This document shows positions 42,350 through 51,906 of a stretch of 64,000 bases of DNA, piece after piece. Position 1 is the stretch's first letter, and the number at the start of each line of letters is the position of its first letter. The position numbers and the translations under genes are program-made. Source of the stretch: Methylocapsa acidiphila B2 (GTDB lineage Bacteria > Pseudomonadota > Alphaproteobacteria > Rhizobiales > Beijerinckiaceae); contig NZ_KE386496.1 in NCBI RefSeq assembly GCF_000427445.1, positions 2,433,504-2,497,503 of the forward strand. The letters run 5' to 3'. The notes beneath the pieces are model-generated. The model was not told where the DNA came from, did not search any database, and saw nothing but the letters and a program-made list of their open reading frames with translations.

Positions 42350-44787
42350 GGCTGGCTCTCCAGGTTCCCGAGGTCGGGGATGAAATCAGCCGCCCAGCCT
42401 GCATCGCGCAGGCGCAGCCAGGCGGACGTGAAGCCGTCGCGGCCATGCTCGGCGAGCAGGCGCTCGATGGCGGCCTGATCGGTCTTCGAGGACGCGGCGG
42501 TGAAGGCCAGCGCGACGTCGCCAAGCCCCAATTCGAACAGGCGATTGCCGCGCCGCGACTGGCAGTAGTAGTCGCGCTTCGGCGTCGCGCGGGCGAGGAT
42601 CTCGATCTGACGATCGTTGAGGCCGAAGCGGCGATAGATGGCGGCGATCTGCGGCTCGATCGCGCGCTCGTTCGGCAGGAACAGGCGTGTCGGGCAGCTT
42701 TCGATGATGGCGGGCGCGATCGCGGAGCCGTCGATGTCCGACAGCGATTGGGTGGCGAAGACGACGCTGGCGTTCTTCTTGCGAAGGGTCTTCAGCCATT
42801 CGCGGAGCTGGCCGGCGAAGCCCTCGTCGTCAAGCGCGAGCCAGCCTTCGTCGACGATCAGCAGAGTCGGCCAACCGTCGAGACGGCCTTCGATGCGGTG
42901 GAAGAGATAGGCGAGCACGGCGGGGGCGGCGCCCGTGCCGATCAGGCCCTCGGTCTCGAAGGCCTGCACCCTCGCATCGCCGAGACGCTCAGTCTCGGCG
43001 TCGAGCAGGCGGCCATAGGGACCGCCGAGACAATAGGGCTGCAGGGCGCGCTTCAGCGCCTGCGATTGCAGCAGCACGGAGAGACCGGTCAGCGTACGTT
43101 CCTCGGTCGGCGCGCTGGCGAGCGAGGAGAGCGCGGACCAGAGGTGATCTTTGGCTTCCGGCGTCACGCTGACCTTCTCGCGCGTGAGGATGCCGGCGAT
43201 CCATTCCGCCGCCCAGCCGCGTTCAGCGACGCTGTCGATGAGCGCCAATGGCTGCAAGGCGACAGGCTCGGTCGCATCCGCGGACAGGGCGCCGCCGAGA
43301 TCGTGCCAGTCGCCGCCCATGGCGAGCGCCGCGGCGCGGATCGAGCCGCCGAAGTCGAAAGCGAAGATCTGGGACCAGGCATACCGGCGGAACTGCAATG
43401 CCATCAGCGCCAGGAGCACAGACTTGCCCGCGCCGGTCGGCCCGACCACCAGCGTGTGGCCGACATCGCCGACATGCAGGCTGAAGCGGAACGGGGTAGA
43501 CCCTTCCGTCCGCGCGAAGAACAGCGGCGGCGCCTTGAAATGCTCATCCCTTGACGGGCCTGCCCACACCGCCGAGAGCGGGATCATGTGGGCGAGGTTC
43601 AGGGTTGAGACCGGCGGCTGACGAACATTGGCGTAGGCATGCCCCGGCAAAGAGCCAAGCCAGGCTTCGACCACGTTGACCGTCTCCACCATGCAGGTGA
43701 AGTCGCGGCCCTGGATGACCTTTTCGACCAGCCGCAGCTTCTCGTCGGCGATGCGCGGATCATCGTCCCAGACCGTGACGGTCGCGGTGACATAGGCCTG
43801 ACCGATCAAGTCGGAACCCAACTCCTGGAGCGCCGCGTCCGCATCCATGGCCTTGTTGTGGGCGTCGGTGTCGAGGAGCGTCGAAGCCTCATTGGTCATC
43901 ACCTCCTTGAGGATCGCCGCGATCGACTTCCGCTTGGCGAACCATTGCCGACGGATCCTGGTCAGCAACCTGGTCGCATCGTTCTTGTCGAGCATGATCG
44001 CTCGCGTCGACCAGCGGTATGGGAAGGCGAGCCGGTTCAGTTCGTCGAGGATGCCGGGCGTGGTCGCGGTTGGGAACCCAACGACCGTCAGCACGCGCAG
44101 ATGCGCGGCGCCCAGCATTGGCTCCAGCCCGCCGGTCAGCGGCTGGTCGGCGAGCACCGCATCGAGGTACATCGGCGTCTCGGGGATGCGGACGCGTTGG
44201 CGCTTCGTCGACACGCAGGAATGCAGATAGGTCAGCGTCTCTGCGTCATCGAGCCAGCCGCTCTCGGGCATGAAGCCCTCGACGAGTTGCAGCACGCGGT
44301 CGGTGCGGGCGATGAAACCGCGCAGCACCACGCGCGCGGCGGCGCGCTCGGTGCGCGCGCGGCCCTCATAGAGGAAGCGCTCGGCGCGGGCGGCGTCTTC
44401 TGCCGGCGGCAGGTAGAGGAAGGTCAGGAAATAGCTCGACTCGAAGTGGACCCCTTCTTCCTCGAACTCGGCCTTGCGTTCGGCATCGACCAGCGCCGAA
44501 GCCACGTCGGGAAAGCGGCTCTCCGGATAATGGAAGGCTGGATGACGCTGGGCCTCGACGAAGACGGCCCATCCCGAGCCCAGCCGGCGCAAGGCGTTGT
44601 TCAGCCGGCCGGCGACGGCGACGAGTTCCGCCGGAACGGCGGAATCGAGATCCGGCCCCCGAAACCGCGCCGTGCGCTGGAAGCTGCCGTCCTTGTTGAG
44701 GACGACGCCTTCCCTGACGAGCGCCGCCCAGGGAAGAAAATCCGCGAGCCGGGTGGTGGGGCGGCGATATTCGGCGAGGTTCATCAT
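42346..44787 (-). CDS. trbE: Conjugal transfer ATPase TrbE (VirB4-like)
   Basis: The 813-residue ATPase begins MMNLAEYRRPTTRLADFLPW. Walker A is VVGPTGAGKSVLLALMALQF and Walker B is TLLIVDEGWLAL. The CagE/TrbE N-terminal domain includes HLRVLTVVGFPTATTPGILDELN (blocks VVGFPTATTPG). It is the large hexameric ATPase that powers pilus assembly. All motifs are intact. It lies 25 bases after trbD. Confidence 0.97.
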   Translation of the reverse strand: MMNLAEYRRPTTRLADFLPWAALVREGVVLNKDGSFQRTARFRGPDLDSAVPAELVAVAGRLNNALRRLGSGWAVFVEAQRHPAFHYPESRFPDVASALVDAERKAEFEEEGVHFESSYFLTFLYLPPAEDAARAERFLYEGRARTERAAARVVLRGFIARTDRVLQLVEGFMPESGWLDDAETLTYLHSCVSTKRQRVRIPETPMYLDAVLADQPLTGGLEPMLGAAHLRVLTVVGFPTATTPGILDELNRLAFPYRWSTRAIMLDKNDATRLLTRIRRQWFAKRKSIAAILKEVMTNEASTLLDTDAHNKAMDADAALQELGSDLIGQAYVTATVTVWDDDPRIADEKLRLVEKVIQGRDFTCMVETVNVVEAWLGSLPGHAYANVRQPPVSTLNLAHMIPLSAVWAGPSRDEHFKAPPLFFARTEGSTPFRFSLHVGDVGHTLVVGPTGAGKSVLLALMALQFRRYAWSQIFAFDFGGSIRAAALAMGGDWHDLGGALSADATEPVALQPLALIDSVAERGWAAEWIAGILTREKVSVTPEAKDHLWSALSSLASAPTEERTLTGLSVLLQSQALKRALQPYCLGGPYGRLLDAETERLGDARVQAFETEGLIGTGAAPAVLAYLFHRIEGRLDGWPTLLIVDEGWLALDDEGFAGQLREWLKTLRKKNASVVFATQSLSDIDGSAIAPAIIESCPTRLFLPNERAIEPQIAAIYRRFGLNDRQIEILARATPKRDYYCQSRRGNRLFELGLGDVALAFTAASSKTDQAAIERLLAEHGRDGFTSAWLRLRDAGWAADFIPDLGNLESQP

Positions 44788-44812
44788 CGGGCGACGTCCA
44801 TGATGTGCGGCC

Positions 44813-45091
44813 TCAGACGGTCAGATGACCGGGGATGCGCAGATGCCGGCGCACCACTTCGACGAACATCGGATCGCGCTTCGCCGCCCAGACGGCGGTC
44901 GCGTGGCCGACGACCCACAGCAACAGGCCGGCGATCCAGAGGCGCAGACCGAGGCCAAGAGCTGCGGCCAGCGTGCCGTTGAGGATCGCCACGGCGCGCG
45001 GCGCGCCGCCCATGAGGATCGGCTCGGTCAGCGCGCGGTGGACCGGGACCACGAAGCCGGGGACGGGCTGCTCGCCAGTGAGGTCTTGCAT
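44813..45091 (-). CDS. trbD: Conjugal transfer protein TrbD (VirB3-like)
   Basis: From ATG 45091 the product has 92 residues: MQDLTGEQPVPGFVVPVHRA followed by LTEPILMGGAPRAVAI and two membrane helices (LNGTLAAALGLGLRLWIAGL and LLWVVGHATAVWAA). These are the standard TrbD/VirB3 features. Start and trbC stop overlap (TGATG). Confidence 0.94.
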   Translation of the reverse strand: MQDLTGEQPVPGFVVPVHRALTEPILMGGAPRAVAILNGTLAAALGLGLRLWIAGLLLWVVGHATAVWAAKRDPMFVEVVRRHLRIPGHLTV

Positions 45092-45420
45092 CAGATCAGG
45101 GCCCCGCCGCCGAAGGAGAAGAAAGACAGGAAGAAGCTCGACGCGGCGAAAGCGATCGAGAGACCAAAGACGATCTGGATCAGCCGGCGGAAGCCGCCCG
45201 ACGTGTCGCCAAACGCCAGAGTGAGGCCGGTGACGACGATGACGATCACCGCCATGATCTTGGCGACCGGCCCCTCGACCGATTGCAGGATCTGATTGAG
45301 CGGTTGCTCCCACGGCATGTTTGAGCCGGCGGCCCAGGCGGGGATGCTGGTCAACGTGACGAAGCCGACGGCGGCGACCGTCGCGATATGCTGGCGGATG
45401 AGGAATGGTCGACGGATCAT
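45091..45420 (-). CDS. trbC: Conjugal transfer pilin TrbC (VirB2-like)
   Basis: From ATG 45420 the product has 109 residues. A long signal sequence ends at PAWAAG. The short mature chain then has two hydrophobic helices (KIMAVIVIVVTGLTLAFG and IQIVFGLSIAFAASSFFLSF), the prepilin layout of TrbC/VirB2. It is the major pilus subunit. It overlaps trbB (ATGA) and trbD. Confidence 0.94.
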   Translation of the reverse strand: MIRRPFLIRQHIATVAAVGFVTLTSIPAWAAGSNMPWEQPLNQILQSVEGPVAKIMAVIVIVVTGLTLAFGDTSGGFRRLIQIVFGLSIAFAASSFFLSFFSFGGGALI

Positions 45421-46385
45421 GACGGGTCTCCTGCGCTTGAGAGGGCATAGTCGCCGGCCGGTCCCAGCCCGGTGACGTGGACGAGTTCGGCGAGACGGCG
45501 CTCCGAGCCGCGACCAGCGAGCACGGCGACCACATCGATGGTCTCGGCGATCAGCGCGCGCGGAACGGTGACGACGGCTTCCTGGATGAGCTGCTCGAGG
45601 CGGCGCAGCGCGCCTATCCCTGAGCCGGCATGGATGGTGCCGATGCCGCCGGGATGGCCGGTGCCCCAGGCCTTCAGGAGATCGAGCGCCTCGGCGCCCC
45701 GCACTTCGCCGATCGGGATTCGGTCGGGGCGCAGGCGCAGCGACGAGCGCACAAGATCGGAAAGCGAGACGACGCCATCCTTGGTGCGGAGCGCCACGAG
45801 GTTTTGCGCCTCGCATTGAAGCTCGCGCGTGTCCTCGATCAGCACCACGCGATCGGCGGTCTTGGCGACCTCGGCCAGAAGCGCATTGGTGAGCGTCGTC
45901 TTGCCGGTGGAGGTGCCGCCGGCGACCAGAATGTTTTTGCGCGCGGCAACCGCCGTGCGCAGAATCGCTGAATGCGCCTGGCTCATGATCCCGGCGGCGA
46001 CATAATCGTCGAGGGTGAAAACGGCGACGGCAGGCTTGCGGATCGCGAAGGCCGGAGCGGCGACAACGGGCGGCAGAAGCCCCTCGAACCGCTCTCCCGT
46101 CTCGGGCAATTCCGCCGAGACGCGCGGCGAACCGGGATGCACCTCCGCGCCGACATGGTGCGCCACAAGCCGGATGATGCGCTCGCCATCGGCGGCGGAG
46201 AGGCGCTCTCCCGTGTCGGCGAGACCGCTGGACAGCCGGTCGATCCAGAGCCGCCCGTCGGGGTTCAGCATCACTTCGACAATGGCGGGGTCTTCGAGGA
46301 AGCTGGCGATCGCCGGTCCGAGCGCCGTGCGCAGCATGCGCGCGCCACGAGATATCGCCTCGGACTGGAAGGAATGAACCGCCAC
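45417..46385 (-). CDS. trbB: Conjugal transfer ATPase TrbB (VirB11-like)
   Basis: The 322-residue ATPase starts at GTG 46385. Walker A is [19 protein letters not shown], the Asp/Walker B region is [12 protein letters not shown], and the His box region is [16 protein letters not shown]. The N-terminal domain includes [18 protein letters not shown]. It is the secretion-ATPase ring of the transfer system. In most elements of this type the ribbon-helix-helix gene precedes trbB directly, but here a 2.9-kb insert separates them. Confidence 0.97.
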   Translation of the reverse strand: MAVHSFQSEAISRGARMLRTALGPAIASFLEDPAIVEVMLNPDGRLWIDRLSSGLADTGERLSAADGERIIRLVAHHVGAEVHPGSPRVSAELPETGERFEGLLPPVVAAPAFAIRKPAVAVFTLDDYVAAGIMSQAHSAILRTAVAARKNILVAGGTSTGKTTLTNALLAEVAKTADRVVLIEDTRELQCEAQNLVALRTKDGVVSLSDLVRSSLRLRPDRIPIGEVRGAEALDLLKAWGTGHPGGIGTIHAGSGIGALRRLEQLIQEAVVTVPRALIAETIDVVAVLAGRGSERRLAELVHVTGLGPAGDYALSSAGDPS

Positions 46386-46819
46386 CTGCGTCCCCGGTCT
46401 TGCGGGCTGCGACGGGCGGCCCTGGATCGGGGATGATTAGAAAAGGCAGGACCTCGGGCGGCGCAACAACGCTATCAGAGGCGTAGGGCGCTGGCGGACA
46501 AAGACAGGGGGGTGGCGGAGTTGCTCGGATTTATTCATCATCGATGGTGGCCGAATGGATGATCTCTTTCGTTGTCGCAGCGGACATCGGCCTAGTTGCG
46601 AGTGACTCCTCCGTTTGACCCTCGGGCCCCGTTCGGGCCACGCGGGATGGTGATCGTGTCGCGCCGATTGTCGTCGTTTAGCTAAGCAGCGCTGCTCCCC
46701 ATAAAGCGGACACCGCAATTGGCGGGATGAACAAGGCCGTTTCGGGTGGAAACCTGCCTATCGCAGCTCAAGTTTCGATGATAGACTAACCGCGCGTCGA
46801 AAGCATTGGACTAATAAGC
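46386..46819. other. Junction between trbB and the inserted cassette; no gene supported
   Basis: These 434 bases separate trbB (minus) from the membrane-protein gene (plus). A minus-strand frame at 46437-46718 is Arg/Pro-rich and unlike its neighbours in codon use. I judge it spurious. The segment should carry the promoter of the cassette and possibly a promoter for trbB, since the insert would disrupt read-through from traG. No inverted repeats marking a transposon end were found by eye. Confidence 0.45.
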
Positions 46820-47707
46820 ATGTCTAGAAGCAACAGGTCTATGTTTCAATGGCTTTTTCCTATCGGGGAAGGTGAAGGACCAAGACGCCGAACGACAATC
46901 GCCGCCTTTTTCATCGGCATGACACTGCCCGCCATCGTAGACCTACTAGTCCAGCACACGGAGCAGTCCCTTCCTGGTGATTTGATGCAGTTGGTTGTCT
47001 CCGTCACAGCCGGAGCTGTGTTGACACTGCCACCGCTATTCTTCTTCTGTAAACCAAGGGATCCGGCCTTGAAATGGCCAACAGTTGTAATTGGCTTGGG
47101 TTACATAATGATGGCGGTACTTTATGCGCTGAAAATTCTCAGTACTTTGAATGTACAAGGTGCCGTGTTGTTTACTACAAAGATTGGATATGATCCATTA
47201 ACCGATGCTATTTCATCAATGATATTTGTCTATGCGTGGTTTTTGTTCTCACAGACAGAACCAGATCAGGGAACTAAAAGAACCGAACGTTTCATGATTT
47301 TCGTCATGTCCCTAGCTGTTCTCGTAAGCGGTGCATGGAAGTTTTTTGGCGACTGGCGTGACGATCAGCAAATGATCGCGATCGCTAGACGCGCACTGAA
47401 TTTCAGTAACGGTGCAGTTTTCCTTTGCTTATACACTCAAATGCTTCGGATATTACCGCCACCAGATCCCATCAGCCGCTTTATTATTCTTCTCTATGGC
47501 TGCGTTCAGATTGAAGCAGATATTCGAGATTGCTTAGGCGCCTGCTCAAACTTATCAGAGGACGCGGCTGCCATCATCGTCGGTTGGATCCTTGTGATGG
47601 GGAAAGTTTTATTTGCCCTTTATGTAGTCTACTGTTTTCTTGAGGCCAAGCTTATAAATAGAGACTATGGGAGTTCCCTAAGTGAGGTCGGTGTTACTCG
47701 TCACTGA
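46820..47707 (+). CDS. Polytopic membrane protein of unknown function (cassette gene 1)
   Basis: The 295-residue protein starts at ATG 46820 and has about eight hydrophobic segments, for example TIAAFFIGMTLPAIVDLLV, LMQLVVSVTAGAVLTLPPLF, WPTVVIGLGYIMMAVLYAL, FMIFVMSLAVLVSGAW and AAIIVGWILVMGKVLFALYV. No family is recognised. The gene is visibly AT-richer than the trb genes around it, which suggests separate arrival. It overlaps the start of the ATP-grasp gene by 26 bases, so the two belong together and probably act in one function. Confidence 0.75.
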   Translation: MSRSNRSMFQWLFPIGEGEGPRRRTTIAAFFIGMTLPAIVDLLVQHTEQSLPGDLMQLVVSVTAGAVLTLPPLFFFCKPRDPALKWPTVVIGLGYIMMAVLYALKILSTLNVQGAVLFTTKIGYDPLTDAISSMIFVYAWFLFSQTEPDQGTKRTERFMIFVMSLAVLVSGAWKFFGDWRDDQQMIAIARRALNFSNGAVFLCLYTQMLRILPPPDPISRFIILLYGCVQIEADIRDCLGACSNLSEDAAAIIVGWILVMGKVLFALYVVYCFLEAKLINRDYGSSLSEVGVTRH

Positions 47708-49004
47708 TTCGATCTATCCGAAGACCAAAAGGCATATCGAAAAAATCCGGTCTCTAATTGGAGACGATCGACTTTCTGTCTTGTTGATTCGGGATAAGGG
47801 AGATCCTTTTTTTCAAAGAACGGGCGAGTACCTCAGCGATCTCGAAGTGTTGATCGAGGAGGTCGACTCACTAGAATCGCTTTACCGGTTTTTCGCGTCG
47901 AACACGACGCCAGCTGACGAAATATCTGTCTTGGCGCTGAACCAATCCGCCCTCCTCCCGGGATTGGCAGTGTTGGCGGTGCTGGGGCGATCGTTTCGAC
48001 CCGGAATACTGGAGTCGTGTGACAAAGGTATCATGCGGTCCAGGCTTCAACCGGTTCCGAATCTAAGATTGGACCACTACGTCGTTCTTGGCGACGACGT
48101 GCCACCAGCACGCGCGCCATTTGAGCCAGGCCCCTACATTGTGAAACCCTGCCTTGGTACGAGCAGCCGCGATGTTTACCGGGCACAGAGTTGGGACGAG
48201 ATCCGCCGGGTCATTCCCCTCTGGCAGGGATCCTGTAAATGGCTTCCTGACTGGATCGGAGCGTTGCTAGGTCTGACAAGGCCTTCAATTGGCGCGTTTA
48301 TCGTAGAGCGTTTCATCGAGGGAACCGAGTTTTCAGTTGACGGCTGGATCGGTGATGACTTCGATGCGATTGTACAACAAAAGCTTTGGACTTTTGAACA
48401 GCCATTCTTTGGGGATGGCCTCACAATTTCTCCTCCTGCCTGCTCTGCCTGTCTGCCGGCGGATTACAATGCTCTGAAGACTCGCGAGGACAACATTGTT
48501 TACTTTGCGAGATCCATTCTCGAGGCAATTGGGTTGCGGAATGGCGTCTTCCACATCGAAGGCCGCGAATGTCGATCGAGCGGTGCGCTGCGCCTGATCG
48601 AGGTGAATCCCCGCGCCCCAGGCGGATCGTTATGGAGATCCGCTCTCCTGCGAATGAATTGCGACCTCGAATTGATGGATGCGGCGCTTCAGCTCGGTTA
48701 CCCTTACCCAAAGTTGGCGGACGCTCCCGCTAAGCACGTACTGCATTATCCATTTTACGCCATGCAAAGCGGAACGCTACAGGACTGGGGTGGTCTGGAC
48801 GGACCCTTCAGGCTGCCTAACCTCAAGATCGACAAAGTCGCCACTTTGAAGCAATCTTTCTACTCAGATCGCGTTCGGGAAGAGGCTTACCTTGCTTTTG
48901 CGGTGACGCACGATGACACTCTTGAGGCTCTCCTGGCTCAAGGACAAGAGATCCTGCGTCTTCGTCGCCCACAAATCCTCCAAAACCCACTCATGGGGAC
49001 CTAG
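47682..49004 (+). CDS. ATP-grasp domain ligase (cassette gene 2)
   Basis: The 440-residue protein starts at GTG 47682, preceded by GGGAG. The ATP-grasp fold is visible: GPYIVKPCLGTSSRDVY (ATP-binding lysine), FIVERFIEGTEFSVDGWI (central strand), and RLIEVNPRAPGGS (metal-binding Glu/Asn). Overall it resembles carboxylate-amine ligases of the carbamoyl-phosphate-synthase-like or peptide-ligase group. The substrates are unknown. With the overlapping membrane protein it may make and export or insert a small peptide-like or modified product; that is inference. Confidence 0.8.
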   Translation: MRSVLLVTDSIYPKTKRHIEKIRSLIGDDRLSVLLIRDKGDPFFQRTGEYLSDLEVLIEEVDSLESLYRFFASNTTPADEISVLALNQSALLPGLAVLAVLGRSFRPGILESCDKGIMRSRLQPVPNLRLDHYVVLGDDVPPARAPFEPGPYIVKPCLGTSSRDVYRAQSWDEIRRVIPLWQGSCKWLPDWIGALLGLTRPSIGAFIVERFIEGTEFSVDGWIGDDFDAIVQQKLWTFEQPFFGDGLTISPPACSACLPADYNALKTREDNIVYFARSILEAIGLRNGVFHIEGRECRSSGALRLIEVNPRAPGGSLWRSALLRMNCDLELMDAALQLGYPYPKLADAPAKHVLHYPFYAMQSGTLQDWGGLDGPFRLPNLKIDKVATLKQSFYSDRVREEAYLAFAVTHDDTLEALLAQGQEILRLRRPQILQNPLMGT

Positions 49005-49250
49005 TGCGAGAGCCACGCGCTCCGCTCCGTGTGCGATTTTTATCGAGCGAACGCCGCCATTTTCGCCCAGTGCGGTCTTTCCGTATAATGAATGAGCGAT
49101 GCTAAGCTGAAAGATTAATCTGATCCAACGGATGGTTAGACTAGGGTCGGACTTGCCCTCGCAATTTTCACGACCCGACGTCTGCTTGTTGCCCTTGGGC
49201 ACTCCAAGCGGCCAATCTAGTTTCGGGCTGACCCGGTCCAAGATCGCCAA

Positions 49251-49673
49251 TCATCTTTCCTCGCCTGTCTTGCCCTCTACATCTTGCGGAATCTCATCGA
49301 GCAGGCTTTGGCCCTTCTGCAGCCGTCGGCCGAGCGCCTCGATGAAGCCTTCGTAGCGCTCACGGCCCTTGATCTGAGCGGCTGCTTGCGCATCGCTTGG
49401 CAGCGGCGGCGTGATCGTCAGCCAGAAGCGGATGAACAGCGCCAGCGTCTCGGTCGAGATACCGACATTGCGTTCAAGCCGCTGGACCTGCCGGGACAGC
49501 CGGTCGAGACGGCGGGTGAAGGCGGCCTCGCGGAGATCGACGCCGTCCGGTGACAGGAACGATGCGACAGCGGCCTCAACGATGGCCGAGCGCGACAGGC
49601 CTTTGCGGTCGGCAAGATCCGCGATCTGCTTCAATAGTTCCGGCGGAAAATAGACGTTCATCCGGTCGCGCAT
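49251..49673 (-). CDS. Ribbon-helix-helix (CopG-like) protein between traG and trbB
   Basis: From the ATG at 49673 (MRDRMNVYFPPELLKQIADL) the product has 140 residues. An N-terminal ribbon-helix-helix (MNVYFPPELLKQIADLADRKGLSRSAIVEAAVASFL in outline) is followed by a helical C-terminal part with ISTETLALFIRFWLTITPPLP and GRERYEGFIEALGRRLQ. This CopG-like protein is a standard member of the traG-trb operon in this ICE family and may autoregulate it. It lies 10 bases after traG. Confidence 0.88.
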   Translation of the reverse strand: MRDRMNVYFPPELLKQIADLADRKGLSRSAIVEAAVASFLSPDGVDLREAAFTRRLDRLSRQVQRLERNVGISTETLALFIRFWLTITPPLPSDAQAAAQIKGRERYEGFIEALGRRLQKGQSLLDEIPQDVEGKTGEER

Positions 49674-49683
49674 AGGCCATCCT

Positions 49684-51672
49684 TCACAATTCGAGGCCGT
49701 CGCCGGGATCGAGCGAAGCCTGACGCGCGAAGCCGCGCATCTGCTGGCGGAGCACTCGGGCCTGACGCACCGTGTCTTCCGGTTCATCGTCGATGACGGC
49801 GAATTCCTCATGCGGCGGCGGGTTCGCCGTCTCCTTTACGATCGCCACATGATCAGGCAGTTCGGGCTCCCGGCGCAGGCCGCCATTGGCGGCGTCCTCG
49901 GCTTTCTCGAACTCGGTGATCAACGAGATTGACGGCTTTTGTGGCGCGAGCGCGGACCAGCTATCGGGCATTGGCGGCTCTGATGTCGGGACGGGCTTGG
50001 GCGGCGGCAGCACGCGCTCGGTCAAGCGCTTGTCCTCAAAGTATCGCGCCTTCTTTGCCCGGATGGGCGGCGTGCCCGCGAGCATGACAATCTCGTCGGC
50101 GGGCGGGAGTTGCATCACCTCGCCGGGCGTGAGCAATGGCCGTGCGGTCTCGGACCGCGAGACCATGAGATGCCCAAGCCAGGGCGAGAGCCGATGCCCG
50201 GCATAGTTCTTCATCGCCTTCATTTCGGTGGCGGTGCCAAGCGCATCTGAAACGCGCTTGGCGGTGCGTTCGTCGTTGGTCGCGAAGCTCACGCGGACAT
50301 GGCAGTTGTCGAGGATCGAATTGTTCGCGCCGTAGGCTTTCTCGATTTGGTTCAGCGACTGCGCGATCAGGAACGCCTTGAGGCCGTAGCCCGCCATGAA
50401 CGCCAGAGCGCTCTCGAAGAAATCGAGCCGGCCGAGCGCGGGAAACTCGTCGAGCATGAGCAGAACGCGATGACGACGATTCCTGGCGTGCAGGTCCTCG
50501 GTCAGCCGCCGGCCGATCTGGTTGAGGATTAGTCGGATCAGTGGCTTGGTGCGGCTGATGTCCGAAGGCGGGACCACGAGATAGAGCGTCGCTGGGCGAT
50601 CGTCAGCGATCAGGTCGGAGATGCGCCAGTCGCAGCGGCGTGTGACCTGCGCGACCGCGGGATCGCGATAGAGGCCCAGGAACGACATGGCGGTGGAGAG
50701 GACGCCGGAGCGTTCATTGTCGGATTTGTTCAAAAGCTCCCGCGCCGTGGACGCCACCACGGGATGCGGCCCCGCTTCGCCCAGATGCGGCGTGGTCATC
50801 ATCGCCTTCAGCGTCGTCTCGATCGGACGCTTCGGATCGGAGAGGAAGGCGGCGACGCCGGCCAGCGTTTTATCCGCCTCGGCGTAAAGGACATGCAGGA
50901 TGGCGCCGACCAGCAGTGAGTGACTGGTCTTCTCCCAATGGTTCCGACGCTCCAGCGAACCTTCGGGGTCGACCAGCACGTCGGCGACGTTCTGGACGTC
51001 GCGAACCTCCCACTCGCCGCGGCGAACCTCGAGCAAAGGATTATAGGCGGCGGACGCCGCATTGGTTGGGTCGAACAGCAGCACGCGCCCATGCCGCGCG
51101 CGGAAGCCGGCGGTCAGAGTCCAGTTCTCTCCCTTGATGTCATGGACGATGGCCGAACCCGGCCAGGTCAGCAGCGATGGGACGACGAGGCCGACGCCTT
51201 TGCCGGAGCGCGTTGGTGCGAAACACAGGACATGCTCCGGCCCGTCGTGCCGGAGATAGTCCCGCTCCAACCTTCCCAGGATGACGCCGTCCGGACCGAG
51301 CAGCCCGCCGCTCTTCATCTCGGCGGGCGTCGCCCATCGCGCCGAACCGTAGGTCTCGACGTTCTTCGCCTCGCGGGCGCGCCAGACCGACATGCCAATG
51401 GCAACCGCGATCGAGATGAATCCGCCCGAAGCTGCCATGTACGCGCCCTCGACGAAGATCGACGGGGCATAGGCGTCATAGGCGTACCACCACCAGAAGA
51501 AGGCAGGCGGCAGATAGACCGGCACGCCGCGCGCCAGCTCGAACCATGGTCGGCCAAGCTCAGGCTGGAAGCCGAGCCGCCACGCCGTCCACTGCGTCGC
51601 GGTCCAGATTGTGACGAGCACGATCAGGAAGACGACGGTGATTTGGCCCCAGAGGATTTTGGTGGCGGACAG
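49684..51672 (-). CDS. traG: Coupling protein TraG (VirD4-like), apparent CTG start
   Basis: The coupling ATPase has 645 residues from GTG 51621, or 662 if translation starts at CTG 51672. Walker A is CFAPTRSGKGVGLVVPSLL and Walker B is RVLLMLDEFPALG; the region after them includes LYLVVPPSDISRTKPLIRLIL. Two N-terminal membrane helices are seen. The longer start is preferred because AAGGAG sits seven bases before the CTG, an in-frame stop lies 9 codons upstream with no ATG, GTG or TTG between, and LSATKILWGQITVVFLIVLV completes the first helix. It brings the relaxase-DNA complex to the secretion channel. Confidence 0.93.
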   Translation of the reverse strand: MSATKILWGQITVVFLIVLVTIWTATQWTAWRLGFQPELGRPWFELARGVPVYLPPAFFWWWYAYDAYAPSIFVEGAYMAASGGFISIAVAIGMSVWRAREAKNVETYGSARWATPAEMKSGGLLGPDGVILGRLERDYLRHDGPEHVLCFAPTRSGKGVGLVVPSLLTWPGSAIVHDIKGENWTLTAGFRARHGRVLLFDPTNAASAAYNPLLEVRRGEWEVRDVQNVADVLVDPEGSLERRNHWEKTSHSLLVGAILHVLYAEADKTLAGVAAFLSDPKRPIETTLKAMMTTPHLGEAGPHPVVASTARELLNKSDNERSGVLSTAMSFLGLYRDPAVAQVTRRCDWRISDLIADDRPATLYLVVPPSDISRTKPLIRLILNQIGRRLTEDLHARNRRHRVLLMLDEFPALGRLDFFESALAFMAGYGLKAFLIAQSLNQIEKAYGANNSILDNCHVRVSFATNDERTAKRVSDALGTATEMKAMKNYAGHRLSPWLGHLMVSRSETARPLLTPGEVMQLPPADEIVMLAGTPPIRAKKARYFEDKRLTERVLPPPKPVPTSEPPMPDSWSALAPQKPSISLITEFEKAEDAANGGLRREPELPDHVAIVKETANPPPHEEFAVIDDEPEDTVRQARVLRQQMRGFARQASLDPGDGLEL

Positions 51673-51906
51673 CGCTTGGCTCCTTGATAGCGAATGTCAT
51701 CAAGGTCGGTAGTCAGCGCCACGGATTACAAGATGTCTCAGTTGCAGATCGCAGGTTCGACGGCGGCAGCGAATAGATACAGGGAATGGCGTAAAAGGCC
51801 CGGAGATCGCTTGCGGACTCAAGGCGGAAATTCGGCTCACCGTTCTCGATGGACGTTCGTGAAACTTCTCGGACATAATAGTCGTCCGCTTTCGGGAAGG
51901 CCGGTG

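Noticed and set aside
46437-46718. Arg/Pro-rich 93-codon minus-strand frame next to trbB
   Set aside because: Codon use unlike any neighbour, no ribosome site, no family match.
48864-49250. Minus-strand frame of 128 codons overlapping the ATP-grasp end
   Set aside because: It lies mostly antisense to a well-supported gene and the rest is intergenic.
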